Origin: Massilia rhizosphaerae
GTDB taxonomy: Bacteria > Pseudomonadota > Gammaproteobacteria > Burkholderiales > Burkholderiaceae_D
Length of the DNA stretch: 64,000 nt
Reading direction: 5' to 3'
Assembly (NCBI RefSeq): GCF_016093545.1
Contig: NZ_JADKYX010000004.1
Span: forward strand, 1 to 64,000
This document shows positions 16,478 through 26,273 of this stretch, piece by piece. Position 1 is the first letter of the stretch. Each line of letters starts with the position of its first letter. The translations under genes were made by a program, and so were the position numbers. The notes beneath the pieces were generated by a model that made no database searches, was not told where the DNA came from, and worked only from the letters and a program-made list of their open reading frames with translations.

Positions 16478-17218
16478 ATGGACCGCCTGATCTATACGGC
16501 CGCCACCGGCGCCAAGCACATCCTGGAGCAGCAGGCCACCACGTCGAATAATCTGGCCAACTTGAGCACGACGGGTTTTCGCGCACAGTTGGATACGTTC
16601 CGCGCCGTGCCCGTCGTCAGCGAAGGCTTGCCGACGCGGGCGTTCGTCGTCGACAACACGGTCGGCGCGGACTTCACGGCCGGCCCGGTGCAGGCGACGG
16701 GGCGCGATCTCGACGTGGCCATCAAGGGCCCGGGCTGGATCGCCGTGCAGACGCAGGACGGCACCGAAGCCTATACGCGCAACGGTTCGCTGCAGATCAG
16801 CCCGAACGGCATCCTGCAGACGGCGAACGGCCAGACCGTGATGGGCGAGGGCGGTCCGATCGCGATTCCGCCGAACACGACGGTCTCGGTCGGCAAGGAC
16901 GGCTCGATCGCGTCGCTGACGACGGACACCGTGCCCGCCACGTCCACCATCGTCGGCCGCATCAAGCTCGTCAATCCGGACCAGAAGCAGCTCGTGCGCG
17001 GCGACGATGGCTTTTTCCGCATGCAGGATGGTTCTAGCGCGCAGGCTGACCCGGCCGTGACCGTGACGAGCGGCGCGCTGGAAGGCAGTAACGTGTCGGC
17101 CGTCGACTCGATGGTGAACATGATCTCCTTGGCACGTTCTCTCGAGACGCAAATGAGCTTGTTGAAGAACGCGGAGAATAACGCGGCGAAAGCGACGCAG
17201 ATCCTCGCTTTGAGTTGA
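16478..17218 (+). CDS. flgF: Flagellar basal-body rod protein FlgF
   Basis: A 246-residue proximal rod protein. It begins [19 protein letters not shown] with the rod motif [17 protein letters not shown], has the central [15 protein letters not shown] and the C-terminal [20 protein letters not shown] helix. The SD sequence GAGAGGGA (16463-16470) starts directly after repeat element A, so the element stops just short of the translation signal. flgG follows after 61 nt. Confidence 0.95.
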   Translation: MDRLIYTAATGAKHILEQQATTSNNLANLSTTGFRAQLDTFRAVPVVSEGLPTRAFVVDNTVGADFTAGPVQATGRDLDVAIKGPGWIAVQTQDGTEAYTRNGSLQISPNGILQTANGQTVMGEGGPIAIPPNTTVSVGKDGSIASLTTDTVPATSTIVGRIKLVNPDQKQLVRGDDGFFRMQDGSSAQADPAVTVTSGALEGSNVSAVDSMVNMISLARSLETQMSLLKNAENNAAKATQILALS

Positions 17219-17279
17219 TTTCTCCTGGGACATAATTTCATGGTGGGTGACGGGTTTGCCGTCGCCAAAGGAGAACACC

Positions 17280-18062
17280 ATGATCCGCTCGCTGTACATT
17301 GCGAAAACCGGCCTCGAAGCCCAGCAGACCAACCTCGACGTCATCACCAACAACCTCGCCAACGTCAGCACGAACGGCTTCAAGAAGTCGCGTGCCGTGT
17401 TCGAGGACTTGCTGTACCAAAACGTGCGCCAGCCCGGCGCGCAATCGTCGCAGCAGACCCAGCTGCCGTCCGGCTTGCAGATCGGTACGGGTGTGCGCAC
17501 CGTCGCCACCGAGCGCATCCACACGCAGGGCAATCCCCAGCAGACCGGCAACTCGAAGGACGTGATGATCAACGGCTCGGGCTTCTTCCAGGTCCTGATG
17601 CCCGACGGCACCACCGCCTACACCCGCGACGGTTCGTTCCAGACCGATTCCAACGGCCAGCTCGTCACCTCCAGCGGCTATGTGCTGCAACCCCCGATCA
17701 CCGTGCCCAGCAACGCGCTGTCGATGACCGTCGCCCGCGACGGCACCGTGTCCGTCACGACGCCGGGCACCATCGCGCCGACGCAGATCGGCTCGATCCA
17801 GGTGTCGAACTTCGTCAACCCGGCCGGCCTCGAATCGCTCGGCGAGAACCTGTATGCCGAGACGGGCTCGTCGGGCACCGCGCAAGCCAGCACACCGGGC
17901 ACGAACGGCGCCGGCGTGCTGATGCAGGGCTATGTCGAGACGTCGAACGTGAACGTCGTCGAAGAGATGGTCAACATGATCCAGACGCAGCGCGCGTACG
18001 AGATCAACAGCAAGGCCATCACCACGTCCGACCAGATGCTGCAGAAGATTTCCCAGTTATGA
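17280..18062 (+). CDS. flgG: Flagellar basal-body distal rod protein FlgG
   Basis: A 260-residue distal rod subunit, the standard FlgG length. [20 protein letters not shown] and [20 protein letters not shown] give the N-terminal rod domain; the [13 protein letters not shown] segment is the FlgG-specific stretch. C-terminal [21 protein letters not shown] is intact. ATG at 17280 is preceded by AAAGGAG; the in-frame ATG at 17247 has no such signal. It overlaps flgH by ATGA (18059-18062). Confidence 0.97.
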   Translation: MIRSLYIAKTGLEAQQTNLDVITNNLANVSTNGFKKSRAVFEDLLYQNVRQPGAQSSQQTQLPSGLQIGTGVRTVATERIHTQGNPQQTGNSKDVMINGSGFFQVLMPDGTTAYTRDGSFQTDSNGQLVTSSGYVLQPPITVPSNALSMTVARDGTVSVTTPGTIAPTQIGSIQVSNFVNPAGLESLGENLYAETGSSGTAQASTPGTNGAGVLMQGYVETSNVNVVEEMVNMIQTQRAYEINSKAITTSDQMLQKISQL

Positions 18063-18706
18063 AAACGCTCAGTTTCATCGTGTGCGCGCTGGCCCTGGCC
18101 GGCTGCGCGTCGACCCCGACGTCGATCGTCAAGGGCCCGACGTTGGTGCGCCCGATGCTGGCCGACGCCGGCGCGCCGACGGAAGGGGCGATCTACAACG
18201 CGAGCACGTTCCGCCCCATGTTCGAGGACCGGCGCGCGCGCCACATCGGCGACATCCTCACGATCAACATCGTCGAGAAGACGGCCGCCAACAAGAGCGG
18301 CGCCAGCACCGGCAACAAGTCGGGCAGCGTCAATCTCGGCGTGCCGGGTCCGCTGCAGGGCCGCCTGGGCGCCAATCTGGCCACGAGCAGCGGCACCAAG
18401 TTTGCCGACGCCGACACGCAATCCGCGTCGAACGCCTTCACGGGCACGATCGGTGTGACGGTGTCCGAAGTCCTGGCGAACGGCAACCTGATCGTCGTGG
18501 GCGAAAAGCAGATCGCCATGGACAAGGGCGTCGAGTTCATCCGCTTCTCGGGCATGGTGAATCCGGATTCCATCCAGCCGGGCAACGTCGTGCAGTCGAC
18601 CCTCGTGGCCGACGCCCGCGTCGAATACCGCACCAACAGCCAGATCGACCGCGCCGAGATGACCTCGATGATGTCGCGATTCTTCCAGTCTCTGTTGCCA
18701 TTTTAA
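18059..18706 (+). CDS. flgH: Flagellar L-ring lipoprotein FlgH
   Basis: A 215-residue outer-membrane L-ring subunit. The signal peptide ends in a lipobox LAGC with the lipidated cysteine at residue 16. Typical FlgH segments follow: [23 protein letters not shown] and the C-terminal [21 protein letters not shown]. The start codon overlaps the flgG stop. A short palindromic repeat follows 4 nt after the stop. Confidence 0.96.
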   Translation: MKTLSFIVCALALAGCASTPTSIVKGPTLVRPMLADAGAPTEGAIYNASTFRPMFEDRRARHIGDILTINIVEKTAANKSGASTGNKSGSVNLGVPGPLQGRLGANLATSSGTKFADADTQSASNAFTGTIGVTVSEVLANGNLIVVGEKQIAMDKGVEFIRFSGMVNPDSIQPGNVVQSTLVADARVEYRTNSQIDRAEMTSMMSRFFQSLLPF

Positions 18707-18710
18707 ATAT

Positions 18711-18753
18711 TTGGGGTCAGAGCCCGAATTTCTCGGGTGGGCTCTGACCCCAA
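18711..18753. repeat. Short GGGGTCAGAGCCC hairpin
   Basis: GGGGTCAGAGCCC (18713-18725) and GGGCTCTGACCCC (18739-18751) form a perfect 13-bp stem around a 13-nt loop. It fills most of the flgH-flgI gap and ends 10 nt before the flgI start. Related to the short copies at 56155 and 56925. Confidence 0.9.
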
Positions 18754-18763
18754 CTGACTAAAC

Positions 18764-19870
18764 ATGAACCTGAAAACTCTCGCCCTCTGTGCCGCCCTGC
18801 TGGGCCCGCTGACCGCCACGACCGCCCATGCCGAGCGTCTGAAAGATCTCGCCAGCATCGGCGGCGTCCGCCAGAACCAGTTGTCCGGCTACGGCCTCGT
18901 CGTCGGTCTCGACGGCACGGGCGACCAGACGACGCAGACGCCGTTCACCGTGCAGTCGATCATGGCGATGCTGCAGCAGAAGGGCGTCAGCCTGCCCGCC
19001 GGCACCCAGCTGCAACTGAAGAACGTGGCGGCCGTGATGGTGACCGCGTCGCTGCCGGCGTTCGCCCAGCCGGGCCAGACGATCGACGTGACCGTCTCGT
19101 CGATGGGTAATGCGAAGAGCCTGCGCGGCGGCACCCTCCTGATGACGCCGCTGCAGGGCGCGGACGGCCAGGTGTATGCGATGGCCCAGGGTAACGTGCT
19201 CGTCGGTGGCGCGGGGGCGTCCGGTGGCGGCGCGCAGGTGCAGGTGAACCAGTTGTCCGTCGGCCGCATCTCGGCCGGTGGTACGGTCGAGCGCGCCGTC
19301 GCGTCGAATCTCGGCGCCGACAACCAGGTCAAGCTGGAACTGAACACGACGGATTTCGCCACCGCCAGCCGCGTCGTGGAAGCCATCAACGACAAGTTCG
19401 GCCCCGGCATCGCCACGGCGCTGGACGGCCGCGTGATCCGCGTGCGCGTGCCGTCGTCGAGCGACCAGCGCGTCAGCTTCCTCGGCATCCTGGAAGGCCT
19501 GGACGTCAATCCGGCCGAGGCCGCCGCGAAGATCATCCTCAACGCGCGCACGGGCTCGATCGTGATGAACCGCGCGGTCACCTTGGAACCCTGCGCGATC
19601 GCGCACGGCAACCTGTCCGTCAGCATCGGCGCCGACATGCAGGTCAGCCAGCCGCCCGCGGGTTCCCTCGGCAGCACCGTCGTCACGAAGACGCCGCAGG
19701 TGTCCGTCAAGAAGGATGCCGGCAAGGTCATCATGCTGAACAACGGCGCGTCGCTGGCCGAAGTCGTCAAGGCCATGAACGCGATCGGCGCCACGCCGCA
19801 GGACCTGCTCGCGATCCTGCAGGCGCTCAAGGCCGCAGGTTCGCTGCGCGCCGAGCTCGAAATCATCTAA
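18764..19870 (+). CDS. flgI: Flagellar P-ring protein FlgI
   Basis: A 368-residue periplasmic P-ring subunit with a signal peptide ending TATTAHA. Family sequence is clear: RLKDLASIGGVRQNQLSGYG, LVVGLDGTGDQT, NVAAVMVTASLPAFA and the C-terminal ALKAAGSLRAELEII ending. No Shine-Dalgarno sequence lies before the ATG; the upstream bases CCAACTGACTAAAC follow directly on the short hairpin at 18711-18753. Translation may depend on coupling to flgH or a leaderless-like mode. Confidence 0.96.
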   Translation: MNLKTLALCAALLGPLTATTAHAERLKDLASIGGVRQNQLSGYGLVVGLDGTGDQTTQTPFTVQSIMAMLQQKGVSLPAGTQLQLKNVAAVMVTASLPAFAQPGQTIDVTVSSMGNAKSLRGGTLLMTPLQGADGQVYAMAQGNVLVGGAGASGGGAQVQVNQLSVGRISAGGTVERAVASNLGADNQVKLELNTTDFATASRVVEAINDKFGPGIATALDGRVIRVRVPSSSDQRVSFLGILEGLDVNPAEAAAKIILNARTGSIVMNRAVTLEPCAIAHGNLSVSIGADMQVSQPPAGSLGSTVVTKTPQVSVKKDAGKVIMLNNGASLAEVVKAMNAIGATPQDLLAILQALKAAGSLRAELEII

Positions 19871-19891
19871 CCGATAACCCGCGAGGCCACC

Positions 19892-20845
19892 ATGCTCGGT
19901 TCCCCTTCCGACCTGTCCAGCAAGTTCGCGCTCGACACCAACAGCCTCGGCGACCTCAAGCAGTCGGCGAAGTCCGGCTCGCCGGAGGCGCTGAAGGGTG
20001 CGGCGACGCAGTTCGAATCCATGTTCATCAGCATGATGATGAAGAGCATGCGCGACGCGACGCCGCAGGACGGCATGCTGGACAGCCAGGAGACCAAGAC
20101 CTACACGGGCATGCTGGACCAGCAGATGAGCCAGAAACTGGCCAAGCGCGGCATCGGCCTGGCCGAGGTGCTCGTGCGCCAGTTGACTGCGCAGCAGAAG
20201 GGCCAGCAGTTGATGCAGGATATGAACAAGCAGGCGCTGGGCATCGGCGGCGAACAGCCTGCGGGCGCCGCGAACGGCGCCGCGGCCCTGCAACTGCAGA
20301 GCGATCCGGACACGATGCCGACCGATGGCGCGGCCACGGCGCGGGGCGTCACCGGCAGCGCGCGCGGCACGGACAATGCGCACAAACCGGCCCACGTGCG
20401 CGCCTTCCAGGAAAAGCTGGCCGATGCCGCCGAGGAAGCGGAACAGGTGACGGGCGTGCCCGCCAAGTTCATGATGGGCCAGGCCGCGCTGGAAACCGGC
20501 TGGGGCCGCCGCGTGATCCGCAATGCGGACGGCAGCTCCAGCAACAACCTGTTCGGCATCAAGGCCGGTCCGGGCTGGAAGGGCAAGGTGGCGACGGCCG
20601 TCACGACCGAATACATCCACGGCAAGCCGCACAGCCGGGTCGAGAAATTCCGCGCCTACGATTCCTACGCCGACGCGTTCAAGGACTACGCCAACATGCT
20701 GAGCAATAACCCGCGCTACGAAAAAGTGCTGGCGCACGGCGGCGACGCGGCCGCGTTCGCGCACGGCCTGCAGCGCGCCGGCTATGCGACCGACCCGCAG
20801 TACGCGGCCAAGCTGTCGCGCATCATCAAGTATTCGCTCGCGTGA
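19892..20845 (+). CDS. flgJ: Rod-cap protein and peptidoglycan hydrolase FlgJ
   Basis: A 317-residue two-domain protein. The N-terminal rod-binding domain (about 30-110) has GAATQFESMFISMMMKSMRD. The C-terminal glucosaminidase-type domain (about 165-317) has PAKFMMGQAALETGWG with the catalytic glutamate and NNLFGIKAGPGWKG. It caps the rod and cuts the cell wall so the rod can pass. It is the last gene of the flgB operon; a GTGGGCAC palindrome lies 9 nt beyond its stop. Confidence 0.95.
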   Translation: MLGSPSDLSSKFALDTNSLGDLKQSAKSGSPEALKGAATQFESMFISMMMKSMRDATPQDGMLDSQETKTYTGMLDQQMSQKLAKRGIGLAEVLVRQLTAQQKGQQLMQDMNKQALGIGGEQPAGAANGAAALQLQSDPDTMPTDGAATARGVTGSARGTDNAHKPAHVRAFQEKLADAAEEAEQVTGVPAKFMMGQAALETGWGRRVIRNADGSSSNNLFGIKAGPGWKGKVATAVTTEYIHGKPHSRVEKFRAYDSYADAFKDYANMLSNNPRYEKVLAHGGDAAAFAHGLQRAGYATDPQYAAKLSRIIKYSLA

Positions 20846-20854
20846 TGGGTATTA

Positions 20855-20929
20855 GTAGGGTGGGCACCCCGTGCCCACCATGTGTCGGCGATCCGCATGC
20901 ATTGGTGGGCACAGGGGTGCCCACCCTAC
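20855..20929. repeat. GTGGGCAC-family palindromic doublet
   Basis: GTAGGGTGGGCACCCCGTGC and its mirror (ending GGGTGCCCACCCTAC) form two small hairpins in opposite orientation, about 75 bp overall. It lies between flgJ and the flgK promoter and may end flgBJ transcripts. Confidence 0.85.
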
Positions 20930-20957
20930 GGATAGCATCTTGACAGGACAGCAAGCG

Positions 20958-20984
20958 TAAAGTTTTGGCGGAACTTGCCGTCAA
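20958..20984 (+). promoter_or_regulatory. FliA (sigma-28) promoter of flgKL
   Basis: TAAAGTTT (20958-20965), 11 nt, GCCGTCAA (20977-20984). The -35 box is perfect and the -10 box matches at six of eight bases. It lies 25 nt before the flgK start codon and explains late expression of the hook-filament junction proteins. Confidence 0.88.
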
Positions 20985-21008
20985 TGACATAGCAGAAAGA
21001 AAACCATC

Positions 21009-22940
21009 ATGTCCCTCCTCAGCATCGGCAAGACCGGTTTGTACGCGGCCCAGGCGGCGCTGGCCACGACCGGCAACAACATCACCAACGCCAACGTCGC
21101 GGGCTACAGCCGCGAGGTGGTGGTGCAGGCGACGGCGACCTCGATGGGGGGATCGAACGGCTTCATCGGCACGGGCACGAAGGTCGCCCAGGTCAAGCGC
21201 TATTCCGACGACTTCCTGAACGCGCAGGTGCGCACGGCCCAGGCATCGAGCAGCGGGCTGGACGCGTACCAGGCCCAGGTCCAGCAGGTCGACAACCTGC
21301 TGGCCGACACGACGTCCGGCCTGTCGCCGGCGCTGCAGGATTTCTTTTCGGCCGTGCAGAACCTCACGGGCGACGGCGCCGGCGTGTCGTCGCGCGGCTC
21401 GTTCCTGTCGTCGGCCGACACGCTGGCCGCCCGCTTCCAGAGCATGAACGGCCGCCTGGACGAAATCCGCAAGGGCGTCAACACGCAGGTCACGGCCAGC
21501 GTCACGTCGATCAACACGTACGCCAAGCAGATCGCCCAGCTGAACGACCAGATCGGCAAGCTGACGGATGCCGCCGGCCTGAACCCGCCGAACGATCTGC
21601 TGGACAAGCGCGACCAGCTGATCATGGACTTGAACAAGCAGATCAAGGCGACCGTCGTGGCGGGCGATAACAACAGCCTGACCGTGTCGATCGGCAACGG
21701 CCAGCCGCTCGTCGTCGGCACGAGCGCGTTCCAGCTGGCGGCGACGAATTCGCCGACGGACCAGACCCGCACCACGGTCGGCTACGTCACCCAGGGCAAG
21801 ATCACGCCGATGGCCGAAAGCGCGCTCACGGGCGGCGAACTGGGCGCCGCGCTGCAATTTCGCACCCAGTCGCTGGACATGGCCCAGAACTCGATGGGAC
21901 GCATCGCGATCGCGCTGGCCACGGCGATGAACGACCAGAACCATCTCGGCCTGGACGGCAACGGCAACCCGGGCGGCGACATCTTCAGCATCGCGCCGGC
22001 CGAGGTGACGAAGAACGTCAACAACAACCAGACGAGCACGACCACGGTCGCGGCCACCGTCGTCGACGCCACGAAGCTCACGACGAGCGACTACAAGGTC
22101 GACTTCGACGGCACGAACTACAACGTGTACCGCCTGTCGGACAACACGAAGACGGTGATCCAGAGCCAGCCGCAGGTGATCGACGGCCTGTCGTTCGACA
22201 TCCAGGGCACGGCCGACACCGGGGACAACTTCCTCGTGCGCCCGACCTTGAACGGCTCTGCCAACTTCAAGCTGGCGCTGACGGACGGCGCGCAGATCGC
22301 GGCCGCCGCGCCGATCGCCACGAACGTCCCGCTGACCAACAGCGGCTCGGGCAAGATCAGCGCGGGCTCGGTCGACAAGAACTACCTGGCCGCGCCGCTG
22401 ACCGCGCCGGTCACGCTCACGTTCGACAAGGCGTCCGGTACGCTGTCCGGCTTCCCGGCCGACGTCGACGTGACGGTGAACGGCACGACGACGACTTACC
22501 CCGCCGGCACCAATCCGCCGTTCCAGGACGGCGCCAGCTATACGGTGGCCGGGATGAGCTTCACCCTGAACGGCGCGCCGGCCGACACCGACACGTTCAC
22601 CATCGCCCCCAACACGGGCCTGGGCGATACCCGCAACGCCAGCCTGATGGGCGACCTGCAGTCGACCAACGTGCTGGACGGCGGCAAGGCGACGTTCCAG
22701 TCGGCCTACGCGACCTTGGTCAGCACGGTCGGCAACAAGACGCGCGAAGTGCAGGCCAACGCCGAAGCTGCGGCGGCCCAGCTGACGCAGGCGCAGTCGG
22801 CCGCCAACAACGTCTCGGGCGTCAACCTGGACGAGGAGGCGGCCAACCTGCTCAAATACCAGCAGGCCTACCAGGCGTCGGGCAAGGTGATGCAGATCGC
22901 CGACACGATTTTCAACGCCCTGCTGCAAATCGGCCACTAA
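21009..22940 (+). CDS. flgK: Hook-associated protein 1 (FlgK)
   Basis: A 643-residue hook-filament junction protein, longer than the enterobacterial one by about 100 residues. N-terminal motifs: LLSIGKTGLYAAQAALATTG and NNITNANVAGYSREVV. The C-terminal end GVNLDEEAANLLKYQQAYQASGKV is typical. Two copies of a beta-rich module ending in DGLSFDIQGTADTGDNFLV (about 390-405) and AGMSFTLNGAPADTDTFTI (about 512-532) lie in the middle; a third relative is in FlgL. Expressed from its own FliA promoter. Confidence 0.95.
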   Translation: MSLLSIGKTGLYAAQAALATTGNNITNANVAGYSREVVVQATATSMGGSNGFIGTGTKVAQVKRYSDDFLNAQVRTAQASSSGLDAYQAQVQQVDNLLADTTSGLSPALQDFFSAVQNLTGDGAGVSSRGSFLSSADTLAARFQSMNGRLDEIRKGVNTQVTASVTSINTYAKQIAQLNDQIGKLTDAAGLNPPNDLLDKRDQLIMDLNKQIKATVVAGDNNSLTVSIGNGQPLVVGTSAFQLAATNSPTDQTRTTVGYVTQGKITPMAESALTGGELGAALQFRTQSLDMAQNSMGRIAIALATAMNDQNHLGLDGNGNPGGDIFSIAPAEVTKNVNNNQTSTTTVAATVVDATKLTTSDYKVDFDGTNYNVYRLSDNTKTVIQSQPQVIDGLSFDIQGTADTGDNFLVRPTLNGSANFKLALTDGAQIAAAAPIATNVPLTNSGSGKISAGSVDKNYLAAPLTAPVTLTFDKASGTLSGFPADVDVTVNGTTTTYPAGTNPPFQDGASYTVAGMSFTLNGAPADTDTFTIAPNTGLGDTRNASLMGDLQSTNVLDGGKATFQSAYATLVSTVGNKTREVQANAEAAAAQLTQAQSAANNVSGVNLDEEAANLLKYQQAYQASGKVMQIADTIFNALLQIGH

Positions 22941-22961
22941 GCAACGTAGCGGAGCCACGCC

Positions 22962-24185
22962 ATGACCTTACGCATCAGCACCAACGCGATCTTCCAGGCC
23001 GGGACCACGCAGATCAACACGCTGCAGAGCCAGATGGCCAAGACCCAGATGCAGCTGTCGACGAACAAGCGCATGCTGACGGCCGCCGACGATCCGATCG
23101 CCTCGGCGAAAGCGCTGGAACTCACGCAGTCGCAGTCGATGAACACGCAGTTCGGCACCAACCGCACGAACGCCATGTCGTCGCTGTCGATGGTCGACAA
23201 GACGCTGCAGGACGTCACGGGCCAGATCACGGACATCCAGTCCCTGATCGTCACCGCCGGCAACGCCGGCTACAGCGACAGCGACCGCGCGGCCCTCGCC
23301 ACCGAGCTGGAAGGCCGCATGGCCGACCTGCTCGCCTCGGCCAACACGACGGACGGCACGGGCACGTATCTGTTTTCCGGCTACAGGACCACGACGCAGC
23401 CTTTCACGCAGACCCCGACCGGCGCCACCTACCAGGGCGACCAGGGCCAGCGCACCTTGCAGGTGGGCTCGGCGCGCAAGATGGCCATCAGCGAAAGCGG
23501 CAGCGCCGTCTTCGAAGCGAACGTCACCGGCAACGGCACGTTCGTCACCCAGGCCACGACCGGCAACCAGGGCTCGGGCATCATCGCGCCGGGCGCCGTG
23601 ACGGACACCAGCCAGCTGACGGGCCACGACTATTCGATCGCCTTCGCGGTCACGGGCACGCCGGCCGCGACGACCTACACGGTGACGGACAACACGACGG
23701 GCGGTGCCGTGCTGAGCAACGAGCCGTACACGGCGGGCGCTGCGATCGCCTTCGACGGCATCTCGTTCGACATCAAGGGCGCGCCGGCCGACGGCGACTC
23801 GTTCGGCGTCCAGCCGAGCCAGAAGCAGTCGGTGTTCACGACGATCACGAACCTGATCCAGACCCTGCGCACGCCGGCCAGCGGCGACGCGGGCAAGGCG
23901 GCGCTGACCAACAACCTGAACGCGGCCAGCCTGAACATGAAGAATGCGCTGGACAATGTGCTGACCGTGCAGGCCTCGGTGGGCTCGCGCCTGAAGGAAG
24001 TCGACTCGCTGGAAAGCACGGGCACCGACCTCAACGTCCAGTACCAGACCACGCTGAGCGGCTTGCAGGACCTGGACATGGTCAAGGCGATTTCGCTGTA
24101 CACCCAGCAGCAGCAGACGTTGCAGGCGGCGCAGGTGTCGTTCAAGACGATGTCCGGCTTGTCGCTCTTCAACTACATCTCGTAA
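22962..24185 (+). CDS. flgL: Hook-associated protein 3 (FlgL)
   Basis: A 407-residue junction protein of flagellin type. The N-terminal coiled segment (TLQSQMAKTQMQLSTNKRML, TAADDPIASAKALEL) and C-terminal segment (LQDLDMVKAISLYTQQQQTLQAAQ) match FlgL. A central insert (about 210-290) contains FDGISFDIKGAPADGDSFGV, related to the modules in FlgK, and accounts for the extra 90 residues. It follows flgK by 21 nt. The stop codon's last base is the first base of repeat element B. Confidence 0.95.
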   Translation: MTLRISTNAIFQAGTTQINTLQSQMAKTQMQLSTNKRMLTAADDPIASAKALELTQSQSMNTQFGTNRTNAMSSLSMVDKTLQDVTGQITDIQSLIVTAGNAGYSDSDRAALATELEGRMADLLASANTTDGTGTYLFSGYRTTTQPFTQTPTGATYQGDQGQRTLQVGSARKMAISESGSAVFEANVTGNGTFVTQATTGNQGSGIIAPGAVTDTSQLTGHDYSIAFAVTGTPAATTYTVTDNTTGGAVLSNEPYTAGAAIAFDGISFDIKGAPADGDSFGVQPSQKQSVFTTITNLIQTLRTPASGDAGKAALTNNLNAASLNMKNALDNVLTVQASVGSRLKEVDSLESTGTDLNVQYQTTLSGLQDLDMVKAISLYTQQQQTLQAAQVSFKTMSGLSLFNYIS

Positions 24186-24422
24186 ATTCGGGGTCAGAGC
24201 ACATTTTTCGAGAAATTCGGGGTCAGAGCACTTTATTGGGCAATGGCTCCGAGGCGACACGCATTGGTGGCGTCACGTTTATTCACGCATTGATCCGCGC
24301 GCTGACGCGGGATCGAGCGCCGCTGAACGGGCTCGGCATGGGCTAATGGTGACGATGAGAATTTGCTCGGAAATGTGCTCTGACCCCGAATTCCGCCGAA
24401 AACGTGCTCTGACCCCGAATTT
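24185..24422. repeat. Long GGGGTCAGAGC element B
   Basis: Two direct AATTCGGGGTCAGAGCAC copies (24185 and 24213) and two inverted copies (24375 and 24404) flank about 145 nt of unrelated sequence. It exactly fills the gap between the convergent flgL and fliR stop codons. The core has no gene; frames crossing it are not protein-like. Confidence 0.9.
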
Positions 24423-24425
24423 GGA

Positions 24426-25235
24426 TTATGGCGATCGCGGCGGCGCCGGCCGCTGCGCGCCCACGCGCGGGATCTTGCGGCCCGCTTCGATCCCCTGGTT
24501 GAACAGGTTCTGCAGCGGCGTGCCCAGATAGGGCAACGTGAGGCTGATGACGAGGAACCCGGCGCCGAGCGTGATCGGGAAACCGATGCCGAACAGGTTC
24601 AGCTGCGGGGCCGCGCGCGTCAGGATCGCGAGGGCGATGTTGGTGATGAGCATGGCGGCGATGATCGGCATCGCGATCTGCAGCCCGGCCGAAAACACGC
24701 GGCTGCCCCAGCGCACCATTTCCAGCGGCGCCGACAGCGACATCGGCGTGGCCGAGATCGGCAACGTGAAAAAGCTTTCCGCCAGCGCCTCGATCAGCAC
24801 GAGGTGGGCGTTCATGGCGAGGAAAGCCATCATCGCGACCAGGGCGAGGAACTGGCTGATGGCGGACGAGCGGCCGGCCGACGACGGATCGAAAAAGGAT
24901 GCAAACGAAAAGCCCATCGTCGAGCTGGCGACCTCGCCGGCGAACTCGACGGCGGCGAACACGAGGCGCATGGCGAAGCCCATCGAAATGCCGATCAGGA
25001 GTTCCTGCGCGACGATCAACAGCCCCGCCCACGACGTCGGATCGACGGCGGGCATGGCCGGCAAGGTGGGGGCGACGATCGCGGCCAGCAGCACGCCGAG
25101 CGTCGTCTTGATGAGGATGGGCACGGCCGTGTTGCCGAACACGGGCGCCACCGCGACGAGCCCGAGGATGCGCGTCAGCGGCCACAGCAGGCCGCCGATC
25201 CACGCATACAGCTGCGTCGTGGTGAACGAGATCAT
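24426..25235 (-). CDS. fliR: Flagellar type III export protein FliR
   Basis: A 269-residue inner-membrane component of the export gate. About six hydrophobic helices, with family stretches PLTRILGLVAVAPVFGN, ELLIGISMGFAMRLVFAAVEFAGE and LPYLGTPLQNLFNQG. The last 15 residues are a Pro/Arg tail. It is last in the fliL-M-N-O-P-Q-R order and 13 nt after fliQ. FliR forms the export core with FliP and FliQ. Confidence 0.95.
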   Translation of the reverse strand: MISFTTTQLYAWIGGLLWPLTRILGLVAVAPVFGNTAVPILIKTTLGVLLAAIVAPTLPAMPAVDPTSWAGLLIVAQELLIGISMGFAMRLVFAAVEFAGEVASSTMGFSFASFFDPSSAGRSSAISQFLALVAMMAFLAMNAHLVLIEALAESFFTLPISATPMSLSAPLEMVRWGSRVFSAGLQIAMPIIAAMLITNIALAILTRAAPQLNLFGIGFPITLGAGFLVISLTLPYLGTPLQNLFNQGIEAGRKIPRVGAQRPAPPRSP

Positions 25236-25248
25236 CGCGGGCGGAACG

Positions 25249-25518
25249 TCAACCGATCATCTGCGGAATCCCGCTGAACAGGTTGCGCATGTAGTCCGTC
25301 ATGACCGTGAGCATCCACGGTCCCGCGAGCACGAGGGCGACGAACACGCCGACCAGCTTGGGGATGAAGGACAGGGTCTGCTCGTTGATCTGCGTGGCGG
25401 CCTGGAAGATGCTGACGACGAGGCCGATGACGAGCGCGACGAGCAGCAGCGGCGCCGACACCATCAACGTGACTTCCATGGCCGTGCGGCCCATCGCCAT
25501 GACGCTTTCCGGGGTCAT
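25249..25518 (-). CDS. fliQ: Flagellar type III export protein FliQ
   Basis: An 89-residue protein with two membrane helices, the standard FliQ size. MTPESVMAMGRTAMEVTLM at the start and VVSIFQAATQINEQTLSFIPK in the loop are the conserved parts. It sits between fliP and fliR and is a structural part of the export gate. GGAG precedes the start codon. Confidence 0.96.
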   Translation of the reverse strand: MTPESVMAMGRTAMEVTLMVSAPLLLVALVIGLVVSIFQAATQINEQTLSFIPKLVGVFVALVLAGPWMLTVMTDYMRNLFSGIPQMIG

Positions 25519-25529
25519 GCTCGGCTCCT

Positions 25530-26273
25530 TCAGTAGAAACTCTGGGACAGGGAGCCCAGCAGCAATTGCCAGCCGTCGACGAGCACGAACAGCATCAGCT
25601 TGAACGGCAGCGAGATCACGGCCGGCGACATCATCATCATGCCCATCGACATCAGCACGGACGCGACGACCATGTCGATGATGAGAAAGGGGATGAAGAT
25701 GGCGAAGCCGATCTGGAATGCGGTCTTGAGCTCGCTCGTGATGAAGGACGGGATCAGCACGCGCAGCGGCACGTCTTCCGGACCCTGCAGTGCCGGTGTC
25801 CGCGAGATCTTGACGAACAGGGCGAGGTCGGACTGGCGCGTCTGCTTGAGCATGAAGGCTTTCAGCGGCGCGGCGGCCTTGTCCATCGCCTCGCCCATCT
25901 GGATGCGGTTTTCCTGCAGCGGCACGTAGGCTTCCGTGTAGATGCGGTCGAACGTCGGGCCCATCACGAACAGCGTGAGGAACAGCGCGAGGCCGACCAT
26001 CACCTGGTTCGGCGGCGCCGTCTGCGTGCCGAGCGCCTGGCGCAGCAGGGACAGGACGATGATGATGCGCGTAAAACTCGTCATCATCAGCAGGGCGGCC
26101 GGGATGAAGGTCAGCGCCGTCATCAGCAGCAGCGTCTGCACCGGCAGCGAGTAGGCGGTGCCGCCACCCGGCGCCGGGCTCGTCGTGAAAGCGGGGATGG
26201 CGGGCGCGGCCACCGCCGCCGCCAGCGGCAGGGCCACGAGGCCCGTCGCCAGCAAAAGTCGTTTGTTGAGCAT
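25530..26273 (-). CDS. fliP: Flagellar type III export protein FliP
   Basis: A 247-residue gate protein with a cleavable signal peptide ([20 protein letters not shown]) and four membrane helices. Conserved: [56 protein letters not shown] and [16 protein letters not shown]. The ATG at 26273 overlaps the fliO stop as TGATG; a GTG one codon earlier is also possible. Confidence 0.96.
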   Translation of the reverse strand: MLNKRLLLATGLVALPLAAAVAAPAIPAFTTSPAPGGGTAYSLPVQTLLLMTALTFIPAALLMMTSFTRIIIVLSLLRQALGTQTAPPNQVMVGLALFLTLFVMGPTFDRIYTEAYVPLQENRIQMGEAMDKAAAPLKAFMLKQTRQSDLALFVKISRTPALQGPEDVPLRVLIPSFITSELKTAFQIGFAIFIPFLIIDMVVASVLMSMGMMMMSPAVISLPFKLMLFVLVDGWQLLLGSLSQSFY

